39,298 nt of DNA, from assembly GCA_025201705.1 (NCBI GenBank), contig MU616613.1, positions 1 through 39,298 on the forward strand, read 5' to 3'. Position numbers and translations under genes: made by a program. Source of the DNA: Dissophora ornata. Lineage: Eukaryota; Mortierellomycota; Mortierellomycetes; Mortierellales; Mortierellaceae. The notes beneath the pieces were generated by a model. That model was not told the DNA's origin. It saw only the letters and a program-made list of their open reading frames with translations, and did not search any database. Shown here one piece after another: positions 12,763 through 25,399 of the stretch. Within the stretch, counting starts at the first letter, position 1, and every line of letters begins with the position of its first letter.

Positions 12763-15700
12763 CTATGAAGACGCCAGCTCCATCATCTTCTTTCGCTCAT
12801 ACACTTCCTTCGTCCTCCTATTGTTCTCCTCGACCGCCCCCACAATTCTCGAATACGTGTCCATGTATTCTTCTCGTTCTGTCACTGCTCCCTCATACCG
12901 CTCCCTCGCATCCGCCAACAGCGTCGCTCCAGTCATGGCGATTCCTTTGGCTTCCTGTTCAGGATTACGGGCGTGTATCTTCTCGAGGTGATTGTAATCC
13001 GCCATCTGACGCTCAACCTCCAGCGACAACAGATCCTGGTGCATCAGGATCTCTTCAGTCTTTAGTGTCCAAACGGACAGTGTGCTGTTATAGCCAGCAG
13101 CCTGGGCACCTTCCATCGTACCCTGGTACGTCCTCGTCCTGGTCGTCGGTGGCCTGGCAGAGGATGCAGCCGTCGGATCGGAGAGATAGAAAGGTGGAAG
13201 CACCTTCTCGACCGCCTTGAGTGCCTTAAGGGTATACGCATCGTTGCCATCACAAGACAGGATACCAAGCCCTGTGTTCGACCTCAAGACCTTCGCCAAC
13301 TCCTCCATGCCATCCTCTCCGAAGCGGTTATGGTCCATGGACAGCACACGGAGAGTGTCATTCTTGGCCAGGTCAGGGAATGCCAACGATACACCGCGCC
13401 CGAAGCCGCCCGTAGAGCGCCCCCGTACGATGGGGTTCTTACGGCCATGACTGCCAATGCCACCGCTGCTGCCTGCGACTGCAACCTGTGGTGTCTGGGC
13501 ATACTCTTCAATCTCCATGCCCGAGATATCCAACATCACCAGCGTCTTGTTCAGTGAGACCACGCGTCCGAGGCCAAGACAGGTTGCGTCCGAGGCGTCC
13601 TCAGGTGTGATTCTTGCGCTCGCCTCCCTATAAGACAGACCCTTCAACTCTGCAACCTGGCTCTCGCGTTTGATCAGTAGACCCTTGACATTAAACTCGT
13701 TGAAGCACGTTGCTCCCTCCAGTGGCTTCAGTACTCGCCTCAGAGCGGTATCCTTAATGATGAGGCCCTGCATCTGGATACCAAAGGGTGTTCCGTCCAC
13801 TCTTCGACCGGCATCTGCGACACTTTGGATCCAATCCTGGATTGACGCCTCAGACTCAAATAGAGCGTTCTCACTAACATCGAGCGTGAACTTGGTGGCC
13901 TTGTTCACTGCACAGATGGTCTTGAACAGTGGTACGAGACTAGTCCAGTCCAACTGGCAATTGGACAACGACAATGTCAACAGTTCTGAGTGAGTCGATA
14001 CAAAGGTATTTAGAACAGACAATGTAGCGTGGTTGATGGGAGCTGTAGAAAGATCCAACACGGATAGATACTGCAACGTTGAGAGACGCCCGGCATTGAT
14101 CAGACTGATATCGCTTCTTGGTGCAGGAATAGGAGCGCCCAGGCGACACTTTTGCATGCTTTGGTTCTTCGCCAGGAGAGTGTCCACCCACTGCCACCAG
14201 CGATGGTCCGCTCCATTGCCTTGCAGTCTAATAGTGAACCTATCCTGAAGTCTGCCAACAAGCGCCTCCACACCAGCAAGACCAATGTTGCAGTCCGTAA
14301 GGTCCAAAGTCTTGAAATGTCTCCATTCTTCCAAGCACTTTGCCAGCAGGCGACCGACAGTATTCTCACCACCAAAGTCGTTTCTCGCCAACGAGATCCG
14401 TCTGCAGGGCTCGTGATCGTGGTCCATGGGCCGCGTCTGCGAACGATCCGTCCTACTGAATCCTTTCAAGAACCCTTGCACAGTCTCCGAGGTCCAGCCG
14501 CAGCCCGCAAAGTTCCACCGGTCAATCTGCTTCATCTCTCGGGTCATTCTCTCGAGCTCTTTGATCAACTCTGGTTTCTTCCATCCATCATCCAGGACAT
14601 GAACGTCCTCGAACCGGACCTTCGAGCATTGGTCATACTCGCGAAGCATGCGCATGATGGCGCCCATGGTAAGCACCGCATGCGCCTTGATGTCATTCCG
14701 GACAGGCTTCAACGTAAATGTGCCAAATTTGACGGTGTACTCGACCTCTTTCAGGGCTCGCTCTTCGACGTTGAACAATGAGCCCCAAAGGTGGAGCGTT
14801 GACTTGATCCATTCTTCACCCTTTTCTACCACCTGGTAATGTGCCATGCTTTCTGGGGAACCTGCAAACTTTGGTCTGAGGTTGAGGTGTCGCGCGAGTC
14901 CGCTGTGAGCCTGTCTAACCGTATCCGTAAAGTTCTGTGCATCTTCTTTGGACATCTCCACAACAATGCGTTCTCCGAGGAGATCCTGACCGCTTCGGGA
15001 GACTAGACCACACATCTCCACGCTAACGGCCGTTGTTTGACCCTTCGCGGTAAGACTCATCTCTTCAATCTCGATCAGACTCCAGTGCTCCAGGTTCCTG
15101 ACAATCGAAGGTTGTTGCTGTTCTGAATAATGATGCAGGCCTGTACCGGTCAAGGCTAAAACGTGCAAGACATTGTTGTTGGCGGAAGATACTAGATCAG
15201 CCAGAGCTGGGCCGGTGGAACCCTTCAGGGATGACAATGACCAGCTGTCACAAATCCACGATTGAAGGCCTGTCTCCCTCGAAAGTTCAGCTGTCTGTCC
15301 AAACAAAGCTGTACTGCGAGTCTTTTCCCAATTGCTGGCCCCATTCTGTATATGTCCCAGCTGAGCCGGTGAGAGGCCTGCGGGCTTGGGAATCAAACGA
15401 GATGGTTGATCTTTGACCTTGCGTACAGAGTCATCAGCTCCTTTAGGACCCTCGTCCGCCTTTCTCTTGCGCTCATGCTCAGACTCATCTTCATCCCAGT
15501 CCATGCCATGAAATCTACCTCCCTCAGGCGATGAAGGGTTCGACATGTCATCCATCATGATATCGTCCTCCTCTGTTTCCTCCGCAAACACCCTTGGCTG
15601 GTCGTGCTGTCGTTCCTGTTGCGCCCTGGTAGTGGTCGATGAGCCAGAATCATGGACTGTAATGGCAGGCGAAGTTGTGCTCAGTGTGACCTGGTCCTTC

Positions 15701-18700
15701 AGCTCCATGACATATGCTGCACGTTCTCTCATCTCCTTGAGCAGTCGATGCTTTCGGTGGCGCTCCTGTTTCACGACCTTGACCAAATCGGCTTCATACC
15801 TCTGAACCAGAGACGCCACCGTCTCCAGCCTAGTTTTAGCACTGCTGCCATTGCTAGAGTTCATTCTTGGAACCATAGGGCGAGGTGGGACCCTGGCCTG
15901 TGAAATCATACGGATAATCCCCTCGTTCTGCAGCATGCGAGCGAAATGAAGAGCTATGGTGATGACGAGAGGGAGGATACGAGAATTAGTCTCAACAAAA
16001 AAAAATCCCTATGCATTCTCCCACCAACATGTGCCATATTAATAACAAAATCCCATACCTGACTTGTTATTCCGGTCCAAGGCGGTATGATCGATGCCCA
16101 TAGCAAGAAGCTCTTTCACCAGGCGGGCCATGCCAGATTGGACAGCAATATGCAACAATGTGTGCCCAGATTCGGTCTAACGATGCGCAAATGTCGTCAG
16201 TAAAGAATGTTAGTCCTTCACAAGAAATGCGTTAGAGCGCGTGACGAGATGCAGTAAAGGTTGAGTGTGTGTTTTTTTTTACCCTGAACGACGGGAGAAT
16301 CCGTCCAGGCGCAAGGGTCTGAATGGCCCGCAAGAAATCCAGGGCCATGTCTTCCTTGGCCGAGAGCGAGAAATCAAAGCCGACATCAAAGTCATTGCCC
16401 ACAAACGTTGTTCCGTCGTCCAACAAACCAATACTATCTCCGACTCCGTGGGCATTCAAAAGATACGACAAGCTGTTATCCTGTGGATACTCGCTAGCCA
16501 TGGCATAAGACAGCGAAGTTGCAGCTAAATTGCAAAAATCATAGTCCGGGGGTGCCATATACATAAAGTCGACACTATCCGTCTGCGCACTCAGCGGGAA
16601 TGCCGAGGAAGTAATCTGAACCGGGACGATACCTGGCTTCAAATTTTCTGCTGGCGGGGTGGTGCACTCCATCACATCATGATGCGATATCGTCACCAGC
16701 TCTGCCGGTACCTTGCCGAAATATACCACAGGGTTCTGGAGGACGTCAAAATGGGCACCATGGATCGTCACACGAGTGCCTCCCATAACCGTGCCTTCGC
16801 TCGGTGTCAATGGGTAGATCTGGCGGAATTTCGGTGGCGCGATGACGCGGTTACTATTGCCGTTGTGGTTGCTGTGGCCGTTTCTCGTTCCGTTCTCATG
16901 GTTTATACTCTCGACCGCTAACGAGCTGATCACACGCTCATCCATTGACTTCGGAGAAGCCATCGAGCTTGAGTTGGTCGATGGCGTGCGCTGGTGACCT
17001 TTCACCAATGGGCTGTTCGAGCTCACATGGCTCAAAGACGGGCTTTGTAACATCTGCTCGTTGGGTCCCATCGCCGGGGACCGTGAGCCCGTGGAGACCG
17101 GGGCGTCAATATCGGTCAGCCCATCCTCCTCTTCTGCGTCTTGATCTGCGGCCCCAGTCTTGGATCGGGCTTCGCAGCAGATACGTAGCTTGACTGAGCC
17201 ACCCATGCGTACCACTTCTGCCGAGGTTTGCATGCGAACAACAAATCCCTCTTGCTCGTTATGGTGGTCGCAATAGCAGTTCAATTTGATGCAGACAATC
17301 GCATGGCCTTTACGAATATCAATCAGGGGCTCGCCCGCCGGACTTTGCTTAAAGTTCTTGGCTAGAACTTGCATAATCTGTTGACGGTATGCGGATAAAA
17401 ATAAATAAATACGTGGTTCGCATGAACATGTGATCATTGATACACAGCTGAGGAGAAAAAAAACCGATGGCAGGAAAAGTCTGTGCTTTTACCTTTCTCT
17501 CGCCATCCATGCGCATGACGCAGGCTGGGCAGGAGTCCTCGATGATACGATCCCTGTTGTTAGGAGAGATCAGGACAATGTCCACGTCCAATACTCTTGC
17601 ACCTCTCATCTCTGATTTTTCCGCGGACCATTTTTTTTTAGAAAATCAAGGAAGCATGAAACTGTAAGGAACCGCTTTTGACGAAACACTTTGATGTCCT
17701 CCTTTTTTTTTTTATCTTTCCCTCATCATCTCTCCTCATTTTCTGTTACCTTCGAGGCTCAGCTTCTTTTTCGGCTGTGCATTATCTCTGAATCGATCAA
17801 GGTTAAATCGCAGGTAATCCCAGTTTCGGACCACCTGCCTGTGCTCGTCCAAGATGCTAGTCTTCAAGTAAATTATAGGTTCGATTCGCAAGGCGTTCTT
17901 GTGTTTGACTGCAACATAGTGTCGCGGTTTTTTGCGGAACGTGTAGGCCTTGACATCGAAGGCCGGCGATCGCGAACGAGACATTGATAAAGAGTGGGAA
18001 AGAGCGTTGCCCGCTGCCAGCGTCAATGGCGTGCCTAGCAGAGGCATATCGCTAATGTTTCCCGAGAGAGAATCACCGCCCCATAACAAGACACGAGACA
18101 GAGTTAGTGCAAGGTCACTGGGGGGTATTGATACATGTTGGAATACGAAAGCAATGATTGTGCTGAAAGTCGAATCTCAACCACCGCAAATAGACAGATG
18201 GCAGGTGCGGGTTAATACCTAATCAAATGCGAATTATAGCCAAACTGACCGCCATTGACCATAGTCATGTCCATCTGGTAGAAGGGCGTATGGAGCGACC
18301 TTGCGTAGAGGTTGCTCGCCGTCAGAGGATTGGAGAGAGGAAGCTCGGTGCCTTGTCCAGACGCGTACTTTGTCTATTTGTCGTGCCACCAAAAATATGA
18401 GGTTCAATAGTTGATGCATAATGCATGACTCCAAAATACCAAAGCACCAAAACACCAAGCAGGACCCGAAAAATGAGCAAGAAGCTGAGGAATATAAAAA
18501 CGTGAGAGAGGGAGGGATTTGCAGATGATCAGCACGACAATGTTCGCACTGTTCCAATCTTCCAATCTACTCCTTGCATATCATTGCCGCCTTATCCCAC
18601 CCTTTTTTTCTTCTTTTTTTTTGCTCTCTGGAGGGTGAGAGTTTATCTCTCAGTCTCCCTTCCCCCCCTCCCTCCTTGGGAGAATTCCCAAACAAAATCA

Positions 18701-19762
18701 GGGCCAAAAGAGAAGAAAGCGAACAAAGATAGAGGGAGAGGCAAGTGTGGAAGGTCAGAAAAGAGAACATCCTGAGCCATCCCCGTTGGGAGATCATCAA
18801 AGACCCAAGGCAAGGGAATGGGAGGGAAAAGATGTAGTGGCGATTATACCGGAGCCTAGTGTTACATGAAACCGAAGCCAGGGTGGTCCCATCATCACCA
18901 CATATCCGCCAGTCTATTGGTGGGGTACATGGGGTACAAAAAGATATAGAAAAAAAATAACGCGAAGGATTTCGGCGAAAACCTAATTCTCGTTTACCTC
19001 ATAGTTGTCCAAATACGCTGGCATAGACGCAGTGGAAGATGGACTTGAGGATGGGTTGGTTGGTGACCACGACGTCGTCAATGTGTCGCCGTTTGGCTTT
19101 GCAGCATTTAAATGGGGCGAGACCTGTGGGGTTAACGACTGCCGTGCTGCAGTCATGACCATCGAATCAGATACGGATGTGGGAAGAGTAGTGACTGCAG
19201 AGGTATGGGTGATGCCATTGGAGGAATTCAGGGGACTGAGTGAGGCATTAGGCAAAACTGGAGTGGTTGACGAAGGCGCTGGGGACGGGTACATGGGATT
19301 GTAGCGTTGGCCGTAATGGGATGGGGTCTTTTGCTTGCCAGGCGTCGACTGTTGCCTTTGTTGCTGCTGCTGTTGCGACAATTGACCCAGTTGGTTCTGC
19401 ATGTTGATAGAGGATAACTGCTGGGGCTGCGAGTCTTGATGCTGCATCGCAGACACGTAAAACTGCCCTTCTTGGGCCTGCTGCTGTTGCTGGGGCTGCT
19501 GTTGCTGTTGCTGGGGCTGCGGTACTAGGGATGGATGGTTGAGATCATTGTGCACGGCCGGGTAAGTGTGATAAGTCTGCTGACCAGGGATTGGTACAGC
19601 TGGGCGTTGCTCTCTGTTCTGTTGAGCTAGCAGAGCGTGTTGCTGTTGCTGTAACTGGTGTTGCTGTTGCTGTTGCCAGTGTTGCTGCTGTAGCTGCAGC
19701 TGTTGTTGCTGCAGCAGAGGGTGCTGCTGCTGGGGATACTGTGGCGCGGAAGTGTGTCGCAT
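12763..19762 (-). CDS. Mga2/Spt23-like TIG and ankyrin protein fused to a leucine-rich-repeat C-terminus
   Basis: Proposed exons: 19762-18998, 18373-18219, 18117-17750, 17611-17493, 17377-16283, 16176-16059 and 15953-12763; all phases agree, giving 1936 residues. Residues 1-255 are Gln-rich. Residues about 310-560 match the DNA-binding-like region of Mga2/Spt23 (EDSCPACVMRMDGERK, then LNCYCDHHNEQEGF). A TIG/IPT domain lies near 655-745 (IYPLTPSEGTVMGGTRVTIH) and ankyrin repeats near 835-900 (GHTLLHIAVQSGMARLVKELL, continuing as ALHFARMLQNEG). The frame then runs on unbroken through a coiled, charged region into RNI-like leucine-rich repeats (about 1415-1765) and a C-terminal coiled coil. Yeast Mga2/Spt23 end in a membrane anchor and control fatty-acid desaturase; no transmembrane helix is visible here, so that mode of control is doubtful. 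The Q-rich exon is the least certain part: it could be a separate gene ending at 18983. Confidence 0.72.
18983..19762 (-). other. Q-rich reading frame; 5' exon of the TIG gene or a separate small gene
   Basis: The frame from the ATG at 19762 to a stop at 18983 codes 259 residues dominated by Gln runs, with Pro/Ser/Thr-rich stretches. A GTAAAC donor at 18997-18992 lies just before the stop, and splicing there to the acceptor before 18373 keeps phase 0 and joins the TIG gene. That join implies a 624 bp intron, longer than its neighbours, so an independent Q-rich protein of 259 residues remains possible. Confidence 0.5.
19341..19735 (-). repeat. CAG/CAA-rich tracts coding for polyglutamine
   Basis: Several interrupted CTG/TTG (+ strand) runs, coding for Gln blocks on the - strand. 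Mixed CAG and CAA codons and interruptions suggest protein-level composition bias, not one expanding perfect repeat. Confidence 0.8.
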
Positions 19763-20577
19763 CGTTTGAAAAGACCCCAGGGTATGGAATATACAAGTAA
19801 ATAACAACAGCTCCTTCGCTCAGTGCGAGTGGGGAAAAGGATCAGCAAGATGAAAGGTAAATGGGCTAGGATCAATGAAAAAAGAACTCGAGGGAGCACA
19901 AGAAGTATAGGGAGGAGACCAGGACAAGGAGGATAGAGATCTGAAATGTTGTGAGATGAGTAATTGGTCAAAGGGTTTCGATGCGCAATGGGCCCGTCCT
20001 CTGTTTTGCTAATCGCTCCTCTTGCGCCCAACCTGAGGGCGAGGCAGAAAACCAGGTATGTCGGCAGAGCTTTTTGTTTTGGTACGTCTTGCCTGTGTTC
20101 CTGGCTCTTTCCCGATGGCTTTTTTTAAGGCACAGGAGGTGGACCTGACTGTAGTGTTGGAGCAATTGCGCCTTGATGCAGCCCTGCTGGTCCTGCTAGC
20201 CGTTGATTCTGGCTGCGTTGCTACCCTTTCGGCCGGGTTATGAAGGAAACGAGAGAAGGGATGGCGACAATGGGAAGAAAACAGGAGTGCGAAGCTTTAT
20301 TCTCTCCCTGTACACTTGTGTACAGCCATCGTTGCACGCACGACGTGATTGGGCCACAACTGCCACTGGTAAACAACGGGAGGTCCTGGGGGGTATTTTT
20401 TTTCCGCCACTACTGTCGCACACGCCAGTTTTCGTGTCGTTCTCATGGTCAACCCCTGTCTTGCAACAATTGTCTGCGCCCCGGTCAAGCAATTGCTTCC
20501 CTGCGATCAATAATAAGTGGGAATAGAGCGAGCGATTGGCTTTAATGAATTATGTGAGTTCCATTTGCAACACTACT
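19763..20577. other. Region between the Q-rich exon and SAD1/USP39
   Basis: About 815 bp holding the putative promoter of the TIG gene and the 3' flank of USP39. On the - strand, 20220-20125 reads as an open, Pro/Gln/Ala-rich stretch of about 31 codons preceded by a GGGTAG acceptor-like site and ending in a stop. It could be an extra 5' exon, but I found no splice joining it in phase, so I do not call it. Confidence 0.4.
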
Positions 20578-22988
20578 CTAGACGGTGGTCTTGCGTTCCC
20601 AAACCTAACATTGGATATAGAAAGATTGCGTAATGTCAATACAACCCGTTTTCGATCATCAGGGGCTACACTAATAGGAAGGCATATTAAGCACAGGCCT
20701 ACTGTGCACAGGAACCACATCAGTGAAACAGAACAAGGAATTGGACCAGTATAAAGATGTACCTGAATATATGACTCTGATAAAAAGATCATCTGCGCAT
20801 TGATTTCTTCTACAAACAAGTCCTGGATCTGGTACCATTGCTCCTTGGCACGATGCTGAGTATGGACTTTGTAGCTTGTTGAGTTTGGTGTGGCAGGGTC
20901 ACCCTCGTGTGTAATGTTTGCCAATAAATCGTAGTGCAGTCCCAGCGTCTTTTCCTTTTCAGGGTCAGCCACAACTAAGGAGGGGAAAAGAAATAAGTAA
21001 GTTTCTCCACCGAGACGTGACATACAGAGACGTGGCAAGCGAAACGCTTTATCTTACATTCAGCCATGCTCAGGTTCTTTATGGGGAAGGTAACAATCGT
21101 AGGGTTCTTCTCCTCCACAAAATTGTTTTTCGAAAACCGCTTGATGTGAAGGATAATGTAGTTGGGCAGCCGGGTAATTTGAAAGCGTTTCAGGTCTGCT
21201 ACACTTTCCTATAATTTTTTTTTTGGGGAAAGGGGTTCATGCAAACAGCGTTAAAGGACAATTGTAGGCATAGGGTATGTCCCGCTGTCGACATATTTGA
21301 CAACTTGGCGTGAGTTGGATCGTACCTGGATAGTTTTGCCGTCGTATTTGGAAAGAATGGTCGACAAGGGGATTTGAGGGATGATATTCTTTTCAAGTTC
21401 GTCGTGGAAGAGCGGTGGGGGAGGCAATTCCAGCGCCAAGAACAAGAATGGAGAGGTGGTCTTTGTCACAGCTATCGAAGATGTCAGTGGGGAAATACGT
21501 GAGTTGGTTAGATGGTCAGTCAGGTATGCATTCTAGAACTTGTTAGCCTTACGCAGCACTCAGTATGAGAAAATTCCCATTACCATTGTTGACGTCAAAG
21601 GTCAGCTCTGCCCCCTTTGGCAACTTTGTCTCGATTGGCTGACTCTCAATAGACACCTCGCCTTGAAATGTAGAATAGATGATGCTGCTATTCTTTTTCT
21701 TGCTGCCTCCAAGATCTCTGTGCAACGTATTCAAAAACCACGACAGGAACGCTAATGGGTCGCTCTGCTCCGTCAACTTGAACTTTCTGTTGCTGGCATT
21801 CGAAATTTCCTGGTCACAGTAACAGCCACAGCGGCAAGGAACACAACAAACCCCCCCATTGTTAGAAGAGCTGCACAACATTTAAGACTTGGTAAATAGA
21901 GCACAGCGGGAAAACTCACCTGCAACAGCTCGTGAGGACTAACTTGTCCCTTAAACGCAGATGGGTTCCAGATCTTTCGGATAATTGTACTGAACCTCTT
22001 GACCAGTTCCGACCTGTCATCCAGATTCTGCAGCATGAAATAATTTCTGATAGGTGGAACATGGGCTAGAACCTGGATCACTACGTTCACGTAATCATTT
22101 GCTTTCACGTTGTTCAACCCAATGAACCCTATGTCATCAAGTATTCGGTTGACTACTAGGTTAGGGTCACCGGCGCGCCGACAGCAAGCATAACCATCTA
22201 TCTGTCTCTCGTCCTGTCAGACATACCTGGAATATATGGTTTGCGGTTCAAGTCGTAGGACTGGCTGGAATTCTTATCGAGTCCCTGAACCTGCGCTGGT
22301 GTGAATCTTGGATCCAGAACATACTAGTGAAAACAATAGTCACCGTTGAGATTGTGCTCTTGTTCGAGCAGTTGCAAAGGAGGCATGACGGTCTCGCCTA
22401 TTTCTCACCTTGATGTCATCCAAAGAAGAATCCGTGACCTCATACGAATCCGGCAGGACATAGACCTTGAGCGTGCTGAGGTTGATGTAGACGTGGTGGT
22501 TCTCGTGAAGACTGTGAAAGTAGGCATGCGAGGATGGTCCGCGCCCTAGACGGTCAATTGATCAATTGGTTTGCCGAGCCACTCAGTTAGTCATCCAGGG
22601 CCACGCGAGCTAGCCTCTTCTCGGACCTTTTCGACCTAGAACGGCATATTTTGTCTACAAAAAAAACCGCCGCCTATGTACCTTGAAAATATTTCCCGCA
22701 GACAAGACAGGCGTAGACGTTCAAGTTGGACAATGACACTGAACAAACTTTCTCGAAATCAAAGTCGAGCATGTAGCGCTGAATCGTGTCGAGGTACAGC
22801 CCTGATCCGCGTCCTGCTGATGAACCTCCAGCTCCTGCAGCGCCACCAGACTTTACGTTTCCTGCAACGCCATTGGCTTTTTTCCGTTTGAAGCGAACAG
22901 AGTGGACAGCTTCATCCTCATCAGAAAAGGAGTCTTCTTCGCGCTCGTTTCTCTTTGAGTTGTCTATGGTCTCTTCAGTCGAGTCCAT
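20578..22988 (-). CDS. SAD1: U4/U6.U5 tri-snRNP protein SAD1/USP39 (inactive ubiquitin-protease fold)
   Basis: Nuclear splicing factor needed for stable tri-snRNP. Nine exons: 22988-22682, 22545-22409, 22323-22227, 22155-21920, 21809-21584, 21471-21326, 21208-21058, 20974-20763 and 20604-20578. The product is 512 residues (human USP39 is 565). After an acidic, Lys/Arg-rich N-terminus comes a ZnF-UBP domain (about 65-130, YACLVCGKYFQGRG, then SLHENHHVYINL). The USP fold starts at GFIGLNNVKANDYVNVVIQVL. The residue at the position of the catalytic Cys is Asp (residue 201), and the normal His box is replaced by VHTQHRAKEQWYQIQDL, as in all SAD1/USP39 proteins, so it is a pseudoprotease. RLPNYIILHIKRFSKNNFVEEKN is typical of the family. 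The last exon codes only eight residues. The start is the first ATG. Confidence 0.95.
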
Positions 22989-23068
22989 TGTAATTCGCTG
23001 AATGCTGTGTCGATTAGGAACTGATGCACCTCAAAGCTGCTTTGCAGAGCCTGTTTTCTTGTCAATGA
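22989..23068. promoter_or_regulatory. Short (80 bp) divergent intergenic space, possible bidirectional promoter
   Basis: Only 80 bp separate the ATG of USP39 (-) from the ATG of the 51-codon ORF (+). If that ORF is real, both must share this region or start inside each other. No TATA box is evident. Confidence 0.3.
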
Positions 23069-23224
23069 ATGGCAGTCGTAACTGCACGTGATTTCAGATT
23101 TCAGAGGCTAGAACGCGACCTTGCTTCCACTATCTCCAACACCACAGACCTCGCTCTCAACAGCGAGCACGTTGTGAGGTGGATCCATGCTGACATTAGC
23201 GCCAATTGTGGTGTAAATATTTGA
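23069..23224 (+). CDS. Possible small protein (51 aa), divergent from USP39
   Basis: A complete ATG-to-stop frame of 51 residues with balanced, non-repetitive composition that looks like a real helical protein (RFQRLERDLASTI, LALNSEHVVRWIHADI). I do not recognise a family. It lies in the 315 bp between USP39 and the velvet gene's 3' end. Points against it: an overlapping out-of-frame ATG begins four bases earlier (23065), and acceptor-like ATTTCAG sites at about 23097-23104 would allow it to be an exon or a fragment instead. A GTAAAT donor-like site lies just before the stop. Confidence 0.4.
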   Translation: MAVVTARDFRFQRLERDLASTISNTTDLALNSEHVVRWIHADISANCGVNI

Positions 23225-23303
23225 AAAATTGTATTAACGTAACCTATCCTATCCTATATCTGAGGTATAAAAACTGATCCCACTGGTCATGTAGCATGCA
23301 ACT

Positions 23304-25325
23304 TCAAGGGTTATGGCCTTTGAAAGGTTTTTCGTCCTTGCGCGAGGGAATTCTTATTGAGTATTTGTTCAGGTGGTTCGCAATGTCGTTATTATCTAAG
23401 AAGGAAGAGATGAAGATGATGAGCAAACCTCAGCGCGATAGGCCAAGCTAATTATTCCTATACCTTCTGCTTACCACAAGTGCCAAGAAACCTCTTTGGC
23501 GACTGAACGTGGATTGGGTCAGAGAAAAGTCGACAGATGACTGGTGCAGAAGTTGTAAATTCGCTATAAGCAGGAAAAATAAACAAACAAAAAAACCACA
23601 TTCGCGCACAACATGGAAAGAGCATGAATGTGAGGATCTAAAATCGCATCGTTGCATCTAGAGATAAAGCTGTTGTGCCGAGTTACATACGGGTCTATCT
23701 GTGTCAGGTCGAAGAGGGAAAAGCGCAGCTTAAAGATTCCCTCTGTGCGAATAGAAAGCGCACTGAATGCGAACCAGATGTGGGACATCTTGCCGTCCAG
23801 ATCTGGCGCGGTCTGACCACCGACAGTGGTCTGGCCCACTAGATTCTGGGTCGTCATGCTTTCCCAGTCAATGTCCTCGTCGCCAATACCGCCGTCCATT
23901 TCGTCCTCGCCCTCGTGCCCCATGCTATTCGTCACTTGACGCTGATAGATCTGATCTCCACCAAACCTGTCAGCAAATGCCGTCCAGCGGTCATCTTGCA
24001 AGTTGTTAGACTGGTGGTCAGATCGATCCGCCCCAGGCGGAGTCATCGGTGTGAGAGGGGCTATGGGCTGGGCGTTTGGTGTTTGTGGTGGCGAGGCACC
24101 CTCGATCCCGTCTCCTAATAATGACAGAAATTCAGGTATTACAGGTTTCAATACTCAGCTGTAGAAGCAGAAACGCCTCTCTGCGTTAGATAGACAGAAC
24201 ATTCCCTCCCTCCCTCCCTCCCCCCCTTTCCTGAGATCTTAAACCTACCTTCGCCTGTTCGCGACGCGCCGCTGTTTCCCCCAGAGGACGACACGTCCGA
24301 TGACCTGGAGGAAGGCAACTTGGTTGGCATCTTTGTCGCGGAGATAGATGAAATCAAGACTAGATTCCTCTCTGTAACCTCGTCCTCCAGCCAAAGGTCG
24401 GCATTGACAACGAAGGCCTGCTTATTTAAACGACTATTTGTGGTAGAGAAGGATGGCCAAGAATGGGGTAAGCACAACACGCATTGAGTCTAGACAGGCC
24501 TGTCCGGCCCATGATATCCAACACAGACAAATATCGGGTTAAATATAGATAGGAGTCAGAAGGAATTAACAGTGTACGTGCTGTATACTGTCCGGGAACG
24601 ATGGAAGGAGTGAAAAGGGGAACGAGCACGAGAACGAGAACGCGGGCGAGGGGCGAAAAAAAATATAGCGAAACAAACAACATTTTAGATTTGGGCGACA
24701 AACCCGAGAAGTCGGATCACACATCCATTCCGAGCAGCGCTGTGACAGTGTGTACAACAAACAATTACCCGTCAATCGCGACAATCACATTGATCACGAC
24801 TGTTTCGAGGCTAGTGCGCATAGCATTGGCACATCGATTGAGCCACAAAGAGCAAACAATTATATCACCCACAAGAAGCAACACAAGACCTGCGACATCA
24901 ACATTGCCCAACAATAGCCACGCGGTGCGGAAGAAATGCCCAGTTGCAAAAACGGACCTTTGAACTTTAACAGGTCCTGCATCACGCATCCACAAACAGG
25001 CTGGTCATCATTCTCTCTCGCTCTCTCACACACGCACCTTCCATCTATACTCTTTCCTCCTCTTTCTTTGCTCTGTCTCTCTCTCTCTCTCTCTCTTTAT
25101 CTCTCTCTTTTTTTCTGTTCTCTTCGGCCTCACGACGTGAATGTTGCACCACAATTGTACTTCACATCTGACAGAACAGACACGCGAAGGAGCTGCAGGA
25201 CACATAAAGCACTCGTTCACACAACTGGCGTCGTTTGATAGTGACTGTTTCACCATATGATCATTGCCATCACCACATAACGACGATCTACTTCAAGATC
25301 CTACCACCTTTTGAAAACGCAGACT

Positions 25326-25399
<74 letters not shown>

